From Methanobacteriota archaeon (lineage in GTDB: Archaea > JAADCQ01 > Methanopyri > Methanopyrales > Methanopyraceae), in contig JAMOPO010000052.1 in assembly GCA_027064425.1 (NCBI GenBank), positions 84,372 through 147,009 of the forward strand: 62,638 nt of DNA, read 5' to 3'. Each line of letters opens with the position of its first letter. Position 1 is the first letter of the stretch. Below, in pieces: positions 34,450-42,536 of the stretch. The notes below the pieces were generated by a model, which searched no databases, was not told where the DNA came from, and saw only the letters and a list, made by a program, of their open reading frames with translations. Both the position numbers and the translations under genes were made by a program.

Positions 34450-34475
34450 GTGTTCCGAAATAAAAAGGTAGGGAG

Positions 34476-34604
34476 CTGTGCCCGGCCCGTCGGACGGGCC
34501 GCACATCCACGGCGATACCGCCGGTTCACGGCCGCCGGGCGACCCTGTGCCGGGCCGCAGCACGCCCGCCCTCATCGAGGTCAGGCGGGCCCGCGCCGCA
34601 GGGT
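34476..34604. other. GC-rich hairpin-forming intergenic region
   Basis: Non-coding stretch with several strong hairpins: GGCCCG-TCGGA-CGGGCC flanked by TGTGC/GCACA, and an outer ACCCTG/CAGGGT pair enclosing GCCCGCC/GGCGGGC. An A-rich element (CCGAAATAAAAAGG near 34453-34468) precedes it on the plus strand and may be a promoter. I cannot assign it to a known RNA family or decide its strand; it lacks SRP, RNase P and tRNA signatures. Confidence 0.35.
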
Positions 34605-34605
34605 C

Positions 34606-35652
34606 CTAGGAGAACCCCAGCAACCCGAGTAATAGGGATAACGGGAGGCCACCCACCACCAGGAACGCCGCCCCCACGACGGACCCGAGCTCACCCACGA
34701 AGCTGCCGATGGACGGGTAAGCCGGGTCCAGGTCCGAGAGCGCGTCCATCGCCAGGACCAGCCCCAGGAGCCCGCGCCACGGTTGCGGCACGAACGGCAG
34801 CACGGCCAGCCAGAAGGCCACGGTCGCCGGCCCGATCGCCCCCCTGCGCCACGGGGGCCCTACCACGGACAGGTTGATCCCCGCCCCGATCCCGGGGAAC
34901 ACGTAGGGCCACCTCACTCGCACCTCCAGCCCGAGGACGTGCGCGATGAGCAGCTTAGAAACGTCCACCAGGAGCCGAAACGGCGCGAGCAGCAGCGTGG
35001 ACCCGACCTCCGTGAGCAGCCTCCTTAGGGCACCGCGCGGGTTCTCCAGCGCCGCGATCCCGGCCGCGAACAGGGCCAGCCCCACCTCGACCGCGTACCG
35101 CTCCGCCGGGTACCTGCCCTGCAGCACCGCGAAGAACCCCTTCCAACCGTCCAGCAGGGTTCCCATGACCTCCTCCGGCAGCAGGTTCTCCAGGTTGCTC
35201 AGCGCCGCACCGAAGGCCGCGTCCGGGTCCAGCGGTGCCAGCAGCGCGGCCGCCAGCGCGCCCACCACCGGGCCGGCCATCGCCTCGTCCGCCTCCCGGT
35301 AGTCCAGCCCGGAGAGCACCTCACTCGGGTTCACGGCGTACCCCCACTCCGCCGCTCGAACCAGCTCCCGCAGCTCCTCCTCCGCCAGACCGGGAGGGTA
35401 AGGGCCCACCGTCACGAACCCGGTCGGGGGCTCGGCCCGCACCTCCAGCCAGCTCCCGTCCCCGAGCTCCATGACGAGCCGTGGGGTCGGGCCCGCCTCC
35501 ACCCACCAGGAGCGGATCCCGCCGTGATAGCTCGCCGTCACCAGGGCGTGGCCCAGCTCGTGCGCCAGGACGGAGGCCGAGGTGACCAGCAGCCCCGTCC
35601 CCGGGTTCTTCGCCGCCAGCACAGCCAATAAGACCGGCCCGACCGCGTCCAC
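34606..35652 (-). CDS. membrane protein with HELGH zinc motif
   Basis: A 348-residue membrane protein. SVLAHELGHALVTASYH near residues 28-45 is an HExxH motif in a hydrophobic helix, as in intramembrane or M50-like peptidases. Several further hydrophobic segments occur (near 135-150, 195-215, 235-260, 285-345). A second zinc ligand is not clear to me. I start at GTG 35652, preceded by GGGGGATCC at eight bases; a longer frame begins at 35679 but would overlap the divergent gene start. The space to the divergent start codon is exactly 13 bases. Confidence 0.65.
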   Translation of the reverse strand: MDAVGPVLLAVLAAKNPGTGLLVTSASVLAHELGHALVTASYHGGIRSWWVEAGPTPRLVMELGDGSWLEVRAEPPTGFVTVGPYPPGLAEEELRELVRAAEWGYAVNPSEVLSGLDYREADEAMAGPVVGALAAALLAPLDPDAAFGAALSNLENLLPEEVMGTLLDGWKGFFAVLQGRYPAERYAVEVGLALFAAGIAALENPRGALRRLLTEVGSTLLLAPFRLLVDVSKLLIAHVLGLEVRVRWPYVFPGIGAGINLSVVGPPWRRGAIGPATVAFWLAVLPFVPQPWRGLLGLVLAMDALSDLDPAYPSIGSFVGELGSVVGAAFLVVGGLPLSLLLGLLGFS

Positions 35653-35665
35653 GCGGGGATCCCCC
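35653..35665. promoter_or_regulatory. 13-base divergent SD palindrome between HELGH gene and SAM hydrolase gene
   Basis: GCGGGGATCCCCC fills the whole space between GTG (35652, minus strand) and GTG (35666, plus strand). The core GGGGATCCCC is a perfect palindrome, so both genes use the same bases, on opposite strands, as a G-rich SD with about seven to eight bases of spacing. Confidence 0.65.
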
Positions 35666-36460
35666 GTGAGGATCATCACCCTGACGACGGATTTCGGCTG
35701 GTCCTCGCCCTACCCCGCCCAAATGAAGGCCGTGATCTTCCGCCTCTCCCCGCCGGGAGTCGAGGTCGTCGATGTCACGCACGGGGTCCCGCCCCAGGAC
35801 ATCGTCTCGGGCTCTTACGTGATGGCTGTCGCCTGCCCCTGGTTCCCGGAGGGCACCGTGCACGTGGGCGTGGTGGATCCGGGCGTGGGAACCGAGCGGC
35901 GTCCCCTCCTGCTCGAGACCGCCCGCGGGGACGTGCTCATCGGCCCCGACAACGGGTTGCTCCTGCCCCCGGCCGAGGAGCTGGGCGGGATCGAGCGGGC
36001 GTACCGGATCTTGGAGGACGAGGTGAGCGAGTGGGAGGTATCCGCCACCTTCCATGGCCGAGACGTGTTCGCGCCCGCGGCCGTTCGCGCGGCCGTGGGT
36101 GAGGACCCGGAGGAGTTCTGCGAGCCCCTTGAGCCGGAAGAGCTGGAGGAGCCCCCCATCCCGGAGCCGGAGGTGGAAAAGGACCGTATCAGGGCGCACG
36201 TCTGGTACGTGGACGACTTCGGAAACCTCATCACGAACCTGGAGTGGGAGCGCGTAGACCTGCCCGACGAGGTCACGGTGAGGACGCCGTCCGGCGAGCG
36301 CCGGGCCCGGCGCGTCAGGACCTACGGGGAGGCCGAGCCCGGCGACCTCGTCGTCCTCAGCTCCTCCTCCGGTCACCTGGAGATCGCGGTGGTCGAGGGG
36401 AACGCGTCCGAGGAGCTCGGGCTGAAACCCGGTGACCCCATCGAACTACTGCCGGAGTAG
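35666..36460 (+). CDS. SAM hydrolase / SAM hydroxide adenosyltransferase (DUF62)
   Basis: A 264-residue protein of the fluorinase-like family that hydrolyses S-adenosylmethionine to adenosine and methionine. Family motifs: TLTTDFGWSSPYPAQMKAV at the N-terminus, VVDPGVGTERRPL near 70, GPDNGLL near 95, and the C-terminal YVDDFGNLITN near 180. GTG 35666 after GGGGATC gives the normal short N-terminus, so the upstream extension is rejected. It may regulate SAM or scavenge it. It overlaps nnr by 15 bases tail to tail. Confidence 0.9.
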   Translation: MRIITLTTDFGWSSPYPAQMKAVIFRLSPPGVEVVDVTHGVPPQDIVSGSYVMAVACPWFPEGTVHVGVVDPGVGTERRPLLLETARGDVLIGPDNGLLLPPAEELGGIERAYRILEDEVSEWEVSATFHGRDVFAPAAVRAAVGEDPEEFCEPLEPEELEEPPIPEPEVEKDRIRAHVWYVDDFGNLITNLEWERVDLPDEVTVRTPSGERRARRVRTYGEAEPGDLVVLSSSSGHLEIAVVEGNASEELGLKPGDPIELLPE

Positions 36461-37945
36461 CCTCACGCCGCTCGGCTCCACCGACCACGGGTCCCGGAAC
36501 ACGTCCGGCACCCGTTCCACCACGTCCATCGCCGTCAGGCACTGGGACCGCTCCTCCTCCGCCAGCTGGCCGGCCGCACCCACCACGAAGGCGCCCACCC
36601 GGGCCGCTTCAAACGCGTCCTCGCACACCGCGGCCAGCGCCCCCACGACGCCCGCCAGCACGTCCCCGGTGCCCCCCACCGTCATCCCCGGCGTCCCCGT
36701 CACGTTGAGCCTCACCTCGCCCTCCGGCGACCCGATCACGTCCACGGGCCCCTTCAACAGCACCGTGCAGCCCCAATCCTCCGCCACCCGACCGACGGTC
36801 TCCTCCCGCTCCTCAACGCCGTCACCCGGAGACTCCCCGAACACCCGGCGGAACTCGCCGGCGTGCGGCGTCAGCACGAACCGCTCGTCGACCAGGTCCC
36901 TCCTCACCCCACGTAGCCCGTCCGCGTCGACGACGACGGTCCCGTCGAACTCGTCCGACAACCTCTCGATGAGGCCCTCCGCGTCCGCCTCCGGGCCCAA
37001 GCCCGGGCCCACCACCACCGCGTCAACGTCCTCCAGCGGCGCCTCCTCCAGGTCCTCCGGCCCCGGCACCCGCTCGGAACCCAGGTAGATGAGGTTCGGA
37101 TCGTCCCGGGGCACCTCGCTCGGCGTGAGGAGGAAGACCAGGTCGGCCCCCGCCCTCAGCGCTCCCTGGGCCGTCAGCCTCGGCGCCCCGACGTACCGGT
37201 CGGAGCCCGCGACGATCAGGATCCTGCCGTGCTTGCCCTTATACGCCCAGGGGTCCCGCTCTCGAGCGCCGGAGGTGATCAGATCCCCCGGGCCGCAGAT
37301 CCGCTCCGCCAGCTCCGGGATCCCGGCGTTCACCCGGCGGAGGAACGCGTCCCGAGCCCTCCTGACCCCGCGCTTGTGCCGGTGGATCGACACGATCACG
37401 TCGGCCTCCACGGCCACGTCCGGAACCTCGCCCGTGTCGGGGTCCATCCCGGTGGGCACGTCCACCGAGACGACGCGGCTGCCCGCCCGGGAGGCCTCGT
37501 TGATCCTTACCACCGCCGTCCGCACGGGTTCCCGGAGCCGGCCCCGGATCCCGAACCCGAGGATCGCGTCCACGATCACCTCGCGCTCGAAGTCCAGATC
37601 CTCCAGCTCGCTGGAGTCCCGGACCTCCCTCACGCCGATCCCGGCCGACTCCAGCCGCTCCAGGTTCCGCTCCGCCGCCGGGTTCCGAATCGCCTCCCTC
37701 CGGCCCAGCAGCAGGACGTCCACGTCAACGCCCTCCGCGTTCAGGTGCCGGGCGGCCACGAACCCGTCTCCGCCGTTCCCCCCCGTGCCGCAGACGACGA
37801 GGACCTCGCCCGGTGAGTACTCCTCCAGGACGACCCGGGCCACGCCCGCCCCGGCGTTCTCCATCATGTACTCCTCCTCGAAGCCCAGCCAGCGCGAGTT
37901 CAGCTCGATCCTGCGCATCTCACGCGACGTGATCCACTCCGGCAA
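36446..37945 (-). CDS. nnr: bifunctional NAD(P)H-hydrate epimerase/dehydratase
   Basis: A 499-residue fusion of a YjeF N-terminal epimerase domain (residues about 1-215; GTGGNGGDGFVAARHL near 53) and an ADP-dependent dehydratase domain of the ribokinase fold (about 225-490; GKHGRILIVAGSDRYVGAP, TPHAGEFRRVFG, and the anion hole GTGDVLAGVVGAL near 426). It repairs damaged NAD(P)H hydrates, which form readily at high temperature. TTG 37945 follows GGGGAC. A 171-base intergenic region with two palindromes separates it from the divergent ABC ATPase gene. Confidence 0.93.
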   Translation of the reverse strand: MPEWITSREMRRIELNSRWLGFEEEYMMENAGAGVARVVLEEYSPGEVLVVCGTGGNGGDGFVAARHLNAEGVDVDVLLLGRREAIRNPAAERNLERLESAGIGVREVRDSSELEDLDFEREVIVDAILGFGIRGRLREPVRTAVVRINEASRAGSRVVSVDVPTGMDPDTGEVPDVAVEADVIVSIHRHKRGVRRARDAFLRRVNAGIPELAERICGPGDLITSGARERDPWAYKGKHGRILIVAGSDRYVGAPRLTAQGALRAGADLVFLLTPSEVPRDDPNLIYLGSERVPGPEDLEEAPLEDVDAVVVGPGLGPEADAEGLIERLSDEFDGTVVVDADGLRGVRRDLVDERFVLTPHAGEFRRVFGESPGDGVEEREETVGRVAEDWGCTVLLKGPVDVIGSPEGEVRLNVTGTPGMTVGGTGDVLAGVVGALAAVCEDAFEAARVGAFVVGAAGQLAEEERSQCLTAMDVVERVPDVFRDPWSVEPSGVRLLRQ

Positions 37946-38015
37946 CGTGGGTCCCCGGCGGCACTCGGCCCGGCATCGGCGATAAGCCTTCCCACCGTGC
38001 CGGGCTGTGATTCGT

Positions 38016-38062
38016 GTGAGCGCTCACGCTGGCCGTGCGTGACTGTGACAGCGCTCGTGTCA
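38016..38062. promoter_or_regulatory. two operator-like palindromes upstream of the ABC/GTPase/Fe-S cassette
   Basis: GTGAGCGCTCAC (38016-38027) is a perfect 12-base palindrome, and TGACAGCGCTCGTGTCA (38046-38062) is an inverted repeat of TGACA/TGTCA. Both contain AGCGCTC, and their centres are about 32 bases (three helical turns) apart. They lie 55-100 bases upstream of ATG 38117, where an operator could sit. The regulator is unknown. Confidence 0.45.
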
Positions 38063-38116
38063 ACTTTCGGGCAACGCTTGTTAGGGGCGGGCGTCGGGGC
38101 CGCGGAGGGCGCTCCC

Positions 38117-38896
38117 ATGGAGGTCGAGGAGCTGACGATCCTCGGTGGAACGGACAAGGACGGCCGGCCCGAGCCCGTGGAGGAGCTCACGCTGCGGCCC
38201 GGCGACGTCGTCGCGATCGTCGGTCCGACGGGCTCGGGCAAGTCGGCCCTGCTACGGGACGTGGAGCTCCTGGCTCAGGGCGACACGGTCACGGGTCGCC
38301 GGGTCCTGCTCAACGGTGAGCGCCCGCCCGAGGAGCTTCGGTTCGACCCGGAGCGGCGGCTGGTGGCCCACGTGACGCAGACGATGGGCTTCCTGGCGGA
38401 CTGCTCGGTCCGCGAGTTCGTCGAGCTGCACGCGGAGAGCCGGGGCGTGGACGTGGACCCCGAGGAGGTGATCGAGCTGGCCAACCGGTTCACGGGCGAG
38501 CCCATCCACCCGGACATGCACATGACGGAGCTGAGCGGCGGCCAGTCCCGCTCGCTGATGATCGCCGACGTGCTCCTGATCAGTGACTCGCCCGTGGTGC
38601 TGATCGACGAGATCGAGAACGCGGGGATCAAGAAGCGGGAGGCGCTGGAGGAGCTGACCCGGCACGACCGCATCGTGCTCCTGGTCACGCACGACCCCGC
38701 CGTGGCGCTCCGCTCGGACCTGCGCGTGGTAATGGAGAACGGAGCGATGGTGGAGCTGGTAGAGACGTCGAAGCGGGAGCGCGAGGTGGCGGAGCTGCTG
38801 GAGCGGCTCGACGCCTGGTGGCTGGAGCTGCGGGACCGGGTCCGCCGGGGCGAGCGGCTGGACGACGTGGAGCCACCGGTGGGGGCCCAGGCTTGA
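38117..38896 (+). CDS. stand-alone ABC-type ATPase
   Basis: A 259-residue soluble ABC ATPase: Walker A GPTGSGKS near residues 35-42, the signature LSGGQSRS near 140, Walker B VVLIDEIENAG near 160, and the switch histidine in LLVTHDP near 190. A Lys/Arg-Glu-rich helical C-terminus follows. No permease or substrate-binding gene is nearby. ATG 38117 follows GGAGGG. Its stop overlaps the GTPase gene (TTGA) and an Fe-S gene follows, so it probably powers assembly or activation of a metalloprotein, not transport. The substrate is unknown. Confidence 0.8.
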   Translation: MEVEELTILGGTDKDGRPEPVEELTLRPGDVVAIVGPTGSGKSALLRDVELLAQGDTVTGRRVLLNGERPPEELRFDPERRLVAHVTQTMGFLADCSVREFVELHAESRGVDVDPEEVIELANRFTGEPIHPDMHMTELSGGQSRSLMIADVLLISDSPVVLIDEIENAGIKKREALEELTRHDRIVLLVTHDPAVALRSDLRVVMENGAMVELVETSKREREVAELLERLDAWWLELRDRVRRGERLDDVEPPVGAQA

Positions 38897-39603
38897 GGCT
38901 CGTGATCGTGTCCGGCACGCCGGGTGCCGGCAAGACCGCGGTCATCCTCCACGCGCTGAAGCACCTGAGGGACAGCTTCCAACCGGCGGTCGTCAAGGTG
39001 GACTGCCTGGACACGGACGATCATCGCGTGTACGAGGAGCGGCTCGGGATTCCGGCGGTTCGGGCGCTGGCCAAGGACATGTGCCCGGACCACTTCGCGG
39101 CCTACAACCTTGAGCACATGTTGCGGTGGGCGGAGGGCGAGGGCGCTGACCTCCTCGTCGTGGAGACGGCTGGCCTGTGCCTGCGGTGCGCCCCCTACGT
39201 GGACGCGTGCCTGGGCGTCTGCGTGGCGGACGTGACCCTGGGACCCAACTCGCCCGCGAAGGTGGGTCCGTTCCTCCAGACCGCGGACGTCGTGTGCGTG
39301 AACAAGGGTGACCTCGTCTCGCAGGCGGAGCGGGAGGTGTTCATGCGCCGGGTGGCCGAGGTCAACCCGGACGCGCGCGTGATCGAGACGAACGGGCTCA
39401 CCGGCGCGGGCTGCGAGCTGCTGGCACAGCTCATCGAGGAGGAGGCTCCCGAGGTCCCGGACGACCTCAATGAGGTCCGGCTACGCGAGAAGGCACCGCT
39501 CGCCGTCTGCACGCTGTGCGCGGGCGAGACGCGCGTGGCGGCCGAGCGACACCGGGGCGTCCTCCGGCGGATCGACGGGTCCATGGAGTACCGGGGTGAG
39601 TGA
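38893..39603 (+). CDS. HypB/CooC-like GTPase with cysteine clusters
   Basis: A 236-residue P-loop GTPase of the HypB/UreG (nickel chaperone) type: [11 protein letters not shown] at residues 6-16, [22 protein letters not shown] near 92-113 (G3 plus a Cys-rich stretch), and the G4 motif NKGD near 140. A second pair, CTLC, is near 205. The cysteines are candidate Ni or Fe-S ligands. TTG 38893 overlaps the ABC ATPase stop as TTGA. It does not look like canonical HypB, which has a His-rich N-terminus, so its client enzyme is unknown. Confidence 0.8.
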   Translation: MRLVIVSGTPGAGKTAVILHALKHLRDSFQPAVVKVDCLDTDDHRVYEERLGIPAVRALAKDMCPDHFAAYNLEHMLRWAEGEGADLLVVETAGLCLRCAPYVDACLGVCVADVTLGPNSPAKVGPFLQTADVVCVNKGDLVSQAEREVFMRRVAEVNPDARVIETNGLTGAGCELLAQLIEEEAPEVPDDLNEVRLREKAPLAVCTLCAGETRVAAERHRGVLRRIDGSMEYRGE

Positions 39604-39604
39604 C

Positions 39605-40264
39605 GTGGCGGCCGAGCGCATCGCCGACCTCCTACCCGGCTTCCACTGCGGCGCCTGCGGATACGACCGTTGCGACGACTTCGCCCGCGCACTGGTTCGC
39701 GGCGAGGCCGACATCAGCGACTGCCCGTACCTACGGACCGAGCGGTTCGAGGAACAGCGCCGTCGGATCCTGGAGCTGCTCGGTGAGCTCGAGGAAGAGG
39801 AGGAGAAGGAGGAGATCCGAGGCGTTCTCGACGACTACGAGGCCGACCTGGTCCTGGCCCCACTCCCCGACGAGCCGGCCTGCCGGGAGACCCTTCACCC
39901 GTTCGACCCGGACGCGGACGTCGAGGAGGGAGAGGTGATCCGGTACCGGCCCTGGGGCTGCCCGATCACCCACTTCGCCCGGGTGCTGCGCGCGGAGAAG
40001 GGGTTACTCACGGTGCACGTGGTGGGGCCCAGGCACCGGCTCGGTGAGGAGGACTTCGAGTTCCGGGACGTCGGCCTGTGCCTGGTGGTCGGGTTCGAGG
40101 GCGTGGTCAAGGAGGGCCGGGTGCCGGACGTTGGGGAGACCGTGCGGTTCCTCCCCGAGCACTGCATGATGCAGAAGGTGCACTCGGGCGTGGTCGTGGA
40201 GGCCGTCGGCGATCGGGTCGTCATCGAGTGCATCGACCTGAAGGTGTGGGCGCCGCCCCGGTAA
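39605..40264 (+). CDS. 4Fe-4S domain protein, partner of the ABC ATPase/GTPase pair
   Basis: A 219-residue protein. Residues 8-40 hold [14 protein letters not shown]...DCPY, a four-cysteine Fe4S4-binding module like that of corrinoid Fe-S proteins and RnfB. Residues 60-90 are an acidic linker. Residues 110-215 form a beta-rich domain with three more cysteines (WGCPITH, GLCLVV, EHCMMQ). GTG 39605 starts just after the GTPase stop with GGGGTGAG ahead. Together the three genes look like a metal-centre assembly or activation cassette. The function is inferred only from context. Confidence 0.75.
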   Translation: MAAERIADLLPGFHCGACGYDRCDDFARALVRGEADISDCPYLRTERFEEQRRRILELLGELEEEEEKEEIRGVLDDYEADLVLAPLPDEPACRETLHPFDPDADVEEGEVIRYRPWGCPITHFARVLRAEKGLLTVHVVGPRHRLGEEDFEFRDVGLCLVVGFEGVVKEGRVPDVGETVRFLPEHCMMQKVHSGVVVEAVGDRVVIECIDLKVWAPPR

Positions 40265-40363
40265 CCGCAAGCGAGTTGAACCCGGGTGTGGCGAGACGCC
40301 CGGGTGATGGGGAGCGAGGAACCCTGCCGAGCCGCCGGCGGTGAGGAAGGGTCGACTTGCCGA
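40265..40363. other. 99-base convergent intergenic region with a 9-bp hairpin
   Basis: CCCGGGTGT (from about 40281) and ACGCCCGGG pair around a GGCGAG loop between two tail-to-tail genes. It may act in transcript 3' end formation or be an RNA element. No T-rich terminator tract is adjacent. Confidence 0.3.
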
Positions 40364-41272
40364 CTACTCCAGCTCCTCCCACCTGCGCACGTTCTCCTCG
40401 CCCGGCTTCCACTCGGCGGCGACGTTGTCTCCCACGCTCACGCCCAGCTCCCTCGCCACCGGCTCGCACTTCGCTCGGAGCAGAAAGTACACGGGAACGT
40501 CCGGGAAGGGCTCCTCCGGGATCGACTCGAAGTTCCCCTGCCCCTTGGACAGTACCAGGTCGGCGCTCTCCAGCGCCTCGCGCAGCTCGGACCCCGCCTC
40601 GGTCACCAGCAAACCCAGCATCTCAGCCCCGGTGTCGATGACCTCGCACACATCCGTCAGCCCGACCTCCCGGGCATCCTCCAGCGTCGCGTCGTTGACG
40701 ATCGGGGCGCCCCGAACCACCGCGATGACCTCCGCCTCCAGGTCCTCCGTGAGCACCTCGATCAGGAGCCGGTCGAAGGCGATCTCGCCGGCGTTGTCGC
40801 ACAGGTACACGATCCTCTTCCCGCGCAGCTCGTCCGGGTCCAGGTCGTACACGGCGAACTCGGGCTTCCGCACCTCCTCGCGCAGCTCCTCAACGTCGAA
40901 CTCGTGCCCGGCCACCGCGAAATCGATCGTGTTGCCCACGATCGCCGCTGCGGCCGCTCGCCTCAGCCGCTCCTCGGGGTCCAGCCCCTCCAGCACCCGC
41001 TCAAGCTTTTCCACGAGCTCCAAGGCGACCCGGTTGGCCCGCCTCTTCTCCTCCTCGTAGGGGTCCTCGTCCTCGGCGTACTTCATCACGGCCCGCTGGG
41101 CCTCCGTGCCCAGGCGCGGGGGCTGCGGTGTGGGCTCGCGCTCGTAGAGCTCCAGCACCCGTCGGGTGGCCTCCGCGATCGCCCGCCCCCTGTCCTCCCT
41201 CGGAACGGCCCTGTTGATCGTGTTGACCGCGATCTCCAGCACGCAGGGGATGCACTCCGGGACCGCCCGCAG
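40364..41272 (-). CDS. DUF89 / ARMT1-like metal-dependent phosphatase, probable CTG start
   Basis: A 302-residue DUF89 protein, a family that includes damage-control phosphatases acting on reactive sugar phosphates. PECIPC at the N-terminus, NTIDF near residue 115, LCDNAGEIAFDRLL near 150-163, SKGQGNFES near 255, and LLRAKCEPVA near 275 are family landmarks (the DNAGE Asp/Asn bind metal). The N-terminus must start just before AVPECIPC, where no ATG, GTG or TTG is in frame. CTG 41272 lies seven bases after GGGGGG. The next in-frame GTG upstream (41347) would overlap the preceding gene by about 60 bases. Confidence 0.85.
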   Translation of the reverse strand: MRAVPECIPCVLEIAVNTINRAVPREDRGRAIAEATRRVLELYEREPTPQPPRLGTEAQRAVMKYAEDEDPYEEEKRRANRVALELVEKLERVLEGLDPEERLRRAAAAAIVGNTIDFAVAGHEFDVEELREEVRKPEFAVYDLDPDELRGKRIVYLCDNAGEIAFDRLLIEVLTEDLEAEVIAVVRGAPIVNDATLEDAREVGLTDVCEVIDTGAEMLGLLVTEAGSELREALESADLVLSKGQGNFESIPEEPFPDVPVYFLLRAKCEPVARELGVSVGDNVAAEWKPGEENVRRWEELE

Positions 41273-41286
41273 ACCGGCTCCCCCCG

Positions 41287-42534
41287 CTACCTGAGGAACA
41301 CCCAGGCGTAGGCCTTCGGCACGTTCACGAGCTTGTCCGTGGGCCACAGCCCGATCGGTGCCGGGGAGGCTAGGCACGCCAGGATGAGGAGCAGCAGGAG
41401 CAGCGGACCCCAGTCCTTTCGCTCGTCATCATCCAAGAACGAGCGGTCCGAGGGGATTGAGGAGGTGTACCTGAACAGCACGAACGCGGCGATGAACGCG
41501 ACGTGGTACCATCGCAGGCACGCCTGCGCCAGGACCGACGCCGCTGAGAACCACTTGACGAGCCGCGTGTTGAGGTAGTAACGCATGACGTAGCCTCCTT
41601 CCAGCGGGTAGATCGGCAGGGCGGCCAGCCAGGTGACGGCCAGCCCCGCCCACCCGGCCAGCGTGAGCGGGTTCGCCTTCAGCCCCAGTTTGCCGGCCAG
41701 GAAGAGCGTCCACAGGTTGTGAACGACCTGGACCTTCACCGGAACGTGGCGCTGCAGGCTCCCCAGCACGAAAACCGCGGTGGACAGCACGAACCCCGTG
41801 GCGAGCCCGGCCACACCGATCCTGCACAGCGACTCCGACAGCATCGGCTTCACGTCGGCCCGCACGATGGACGTGTACACGCCCGGGAAGTAAAAAACCG
41901 GGAGCACCAGCGGCAGCCGCGGTCTGAGCCCCTCCCGGGCCGCCACCCGGAGCTTCGCGAGCTCCTTGCCGAAGTATATCACCGAGAACGCCAGCGCGAA
42001 CTCCAGACCGTACCACGGGCTCCGGAACGCGTACCAGCCGGCCGCCCAGGCGAAGCACGGGACGGACAGCAGTAGGAGCGGCAGGTGTGCCGGCTCCTCC
42101 TCCGGCACGGCGTGCCGGACGACCCTGATCGCGCCCGCCTCGCCCTTCGGCTCCGCCGTAAACCCCAGCTCGGCCAACCGGCGGGCCAGCTCCCGTGGAT
42201 CCCCGCGCCGGTCGTACTCGAACTCGATTGACCCATCCTCGCAGATGCGATGGTCGCTAACCTCGTATCCGGCCTCCTCCAGCGCTTCCTTCAGCTCCCG
42301 CAGCTCCCCGTGGTCTGGAAACGCGCTGGGGTCCGCCTCGGTTCGGAACACGCCCTCCACGATCAGGTCGGAACCGCACTCCGGGCACCGGCCCCGACGC
42401 TCGTACACCACCTCACCCTCGTGCGGCTTGAACCGGAAGTAGTCGCACTCGGTGCACGCCAGCAGGGCGACGACGTTGTACTCCTCCTCCACCTCCTCGG
42501 TGGCGACCGGCTCAAAGGGGAGCTGCCGCCTCAA
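41287..42534 (-). CDS. site-2-protease-like (EGY-type) membrane protein lacking HExxH
   Basis: A 415-residue protein. Residues 20-60 hold a zinc-ribbon-like set (CTEC ... CPEC). Residues 70-145 are soluble, and about 150-400 contain some eight hydrophobic segments. IYFGKELAKLRV near 190 and LPVFYFPGVYTSIVRADVKPML near 210 resemble the first motif region of site-2 proteases of the EGY group, but HExxH is replaced by GKELA. The later motif is IYPLEGGYVM near 315, against PLDGG in the family. It is probably a non-catalytic homologue. TTG 42534. Confidence 0.65.
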   Translation of the reverse strand: MRRQLPFEPVATEEVEEEYNVVALLACTECDYFRFKPHEGEVVYERRGRCPECGSDLIVEGVFRTEADPSAFPDHGELRELKEALEEAGYEVSDHRICEDGSIEFEYDRRGDPRELARRLAELGFTAEPKGEAGAIRVVRHAVPEEEPAHLPLLLLSVPCFAWAAGWYAFRSPWYGLEFALAFSVIYFGKELAKLRVAAREGLRPRLPLVLPVFYFPGVYTSIVRADVKPMLSESLCRIGVAGLATGFVLSTAVFVLGSLQRHVPVKVQVVHNLWTLFLAGKLGLKANPLTLAGWAGLAVTWLAALPIYPLEGGYVMRYYLNTRLVKWFSAASVLAQACLRWYHVAFIAAFVLFRYTSSIPSDRSFLDDDERKDWGPLLLLLLILACLASPAPIGLWPTDKLVNVPKAYAWVFLR

Positions 42535-42536
42535 CG

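Noticed and set aside
40265-40363. tRNA-like GGTTCAAC segment on the minus strand
   Set aside because: The flanking bases do not form a T-stem, and no acceptor, D or anticodon arms can be found.
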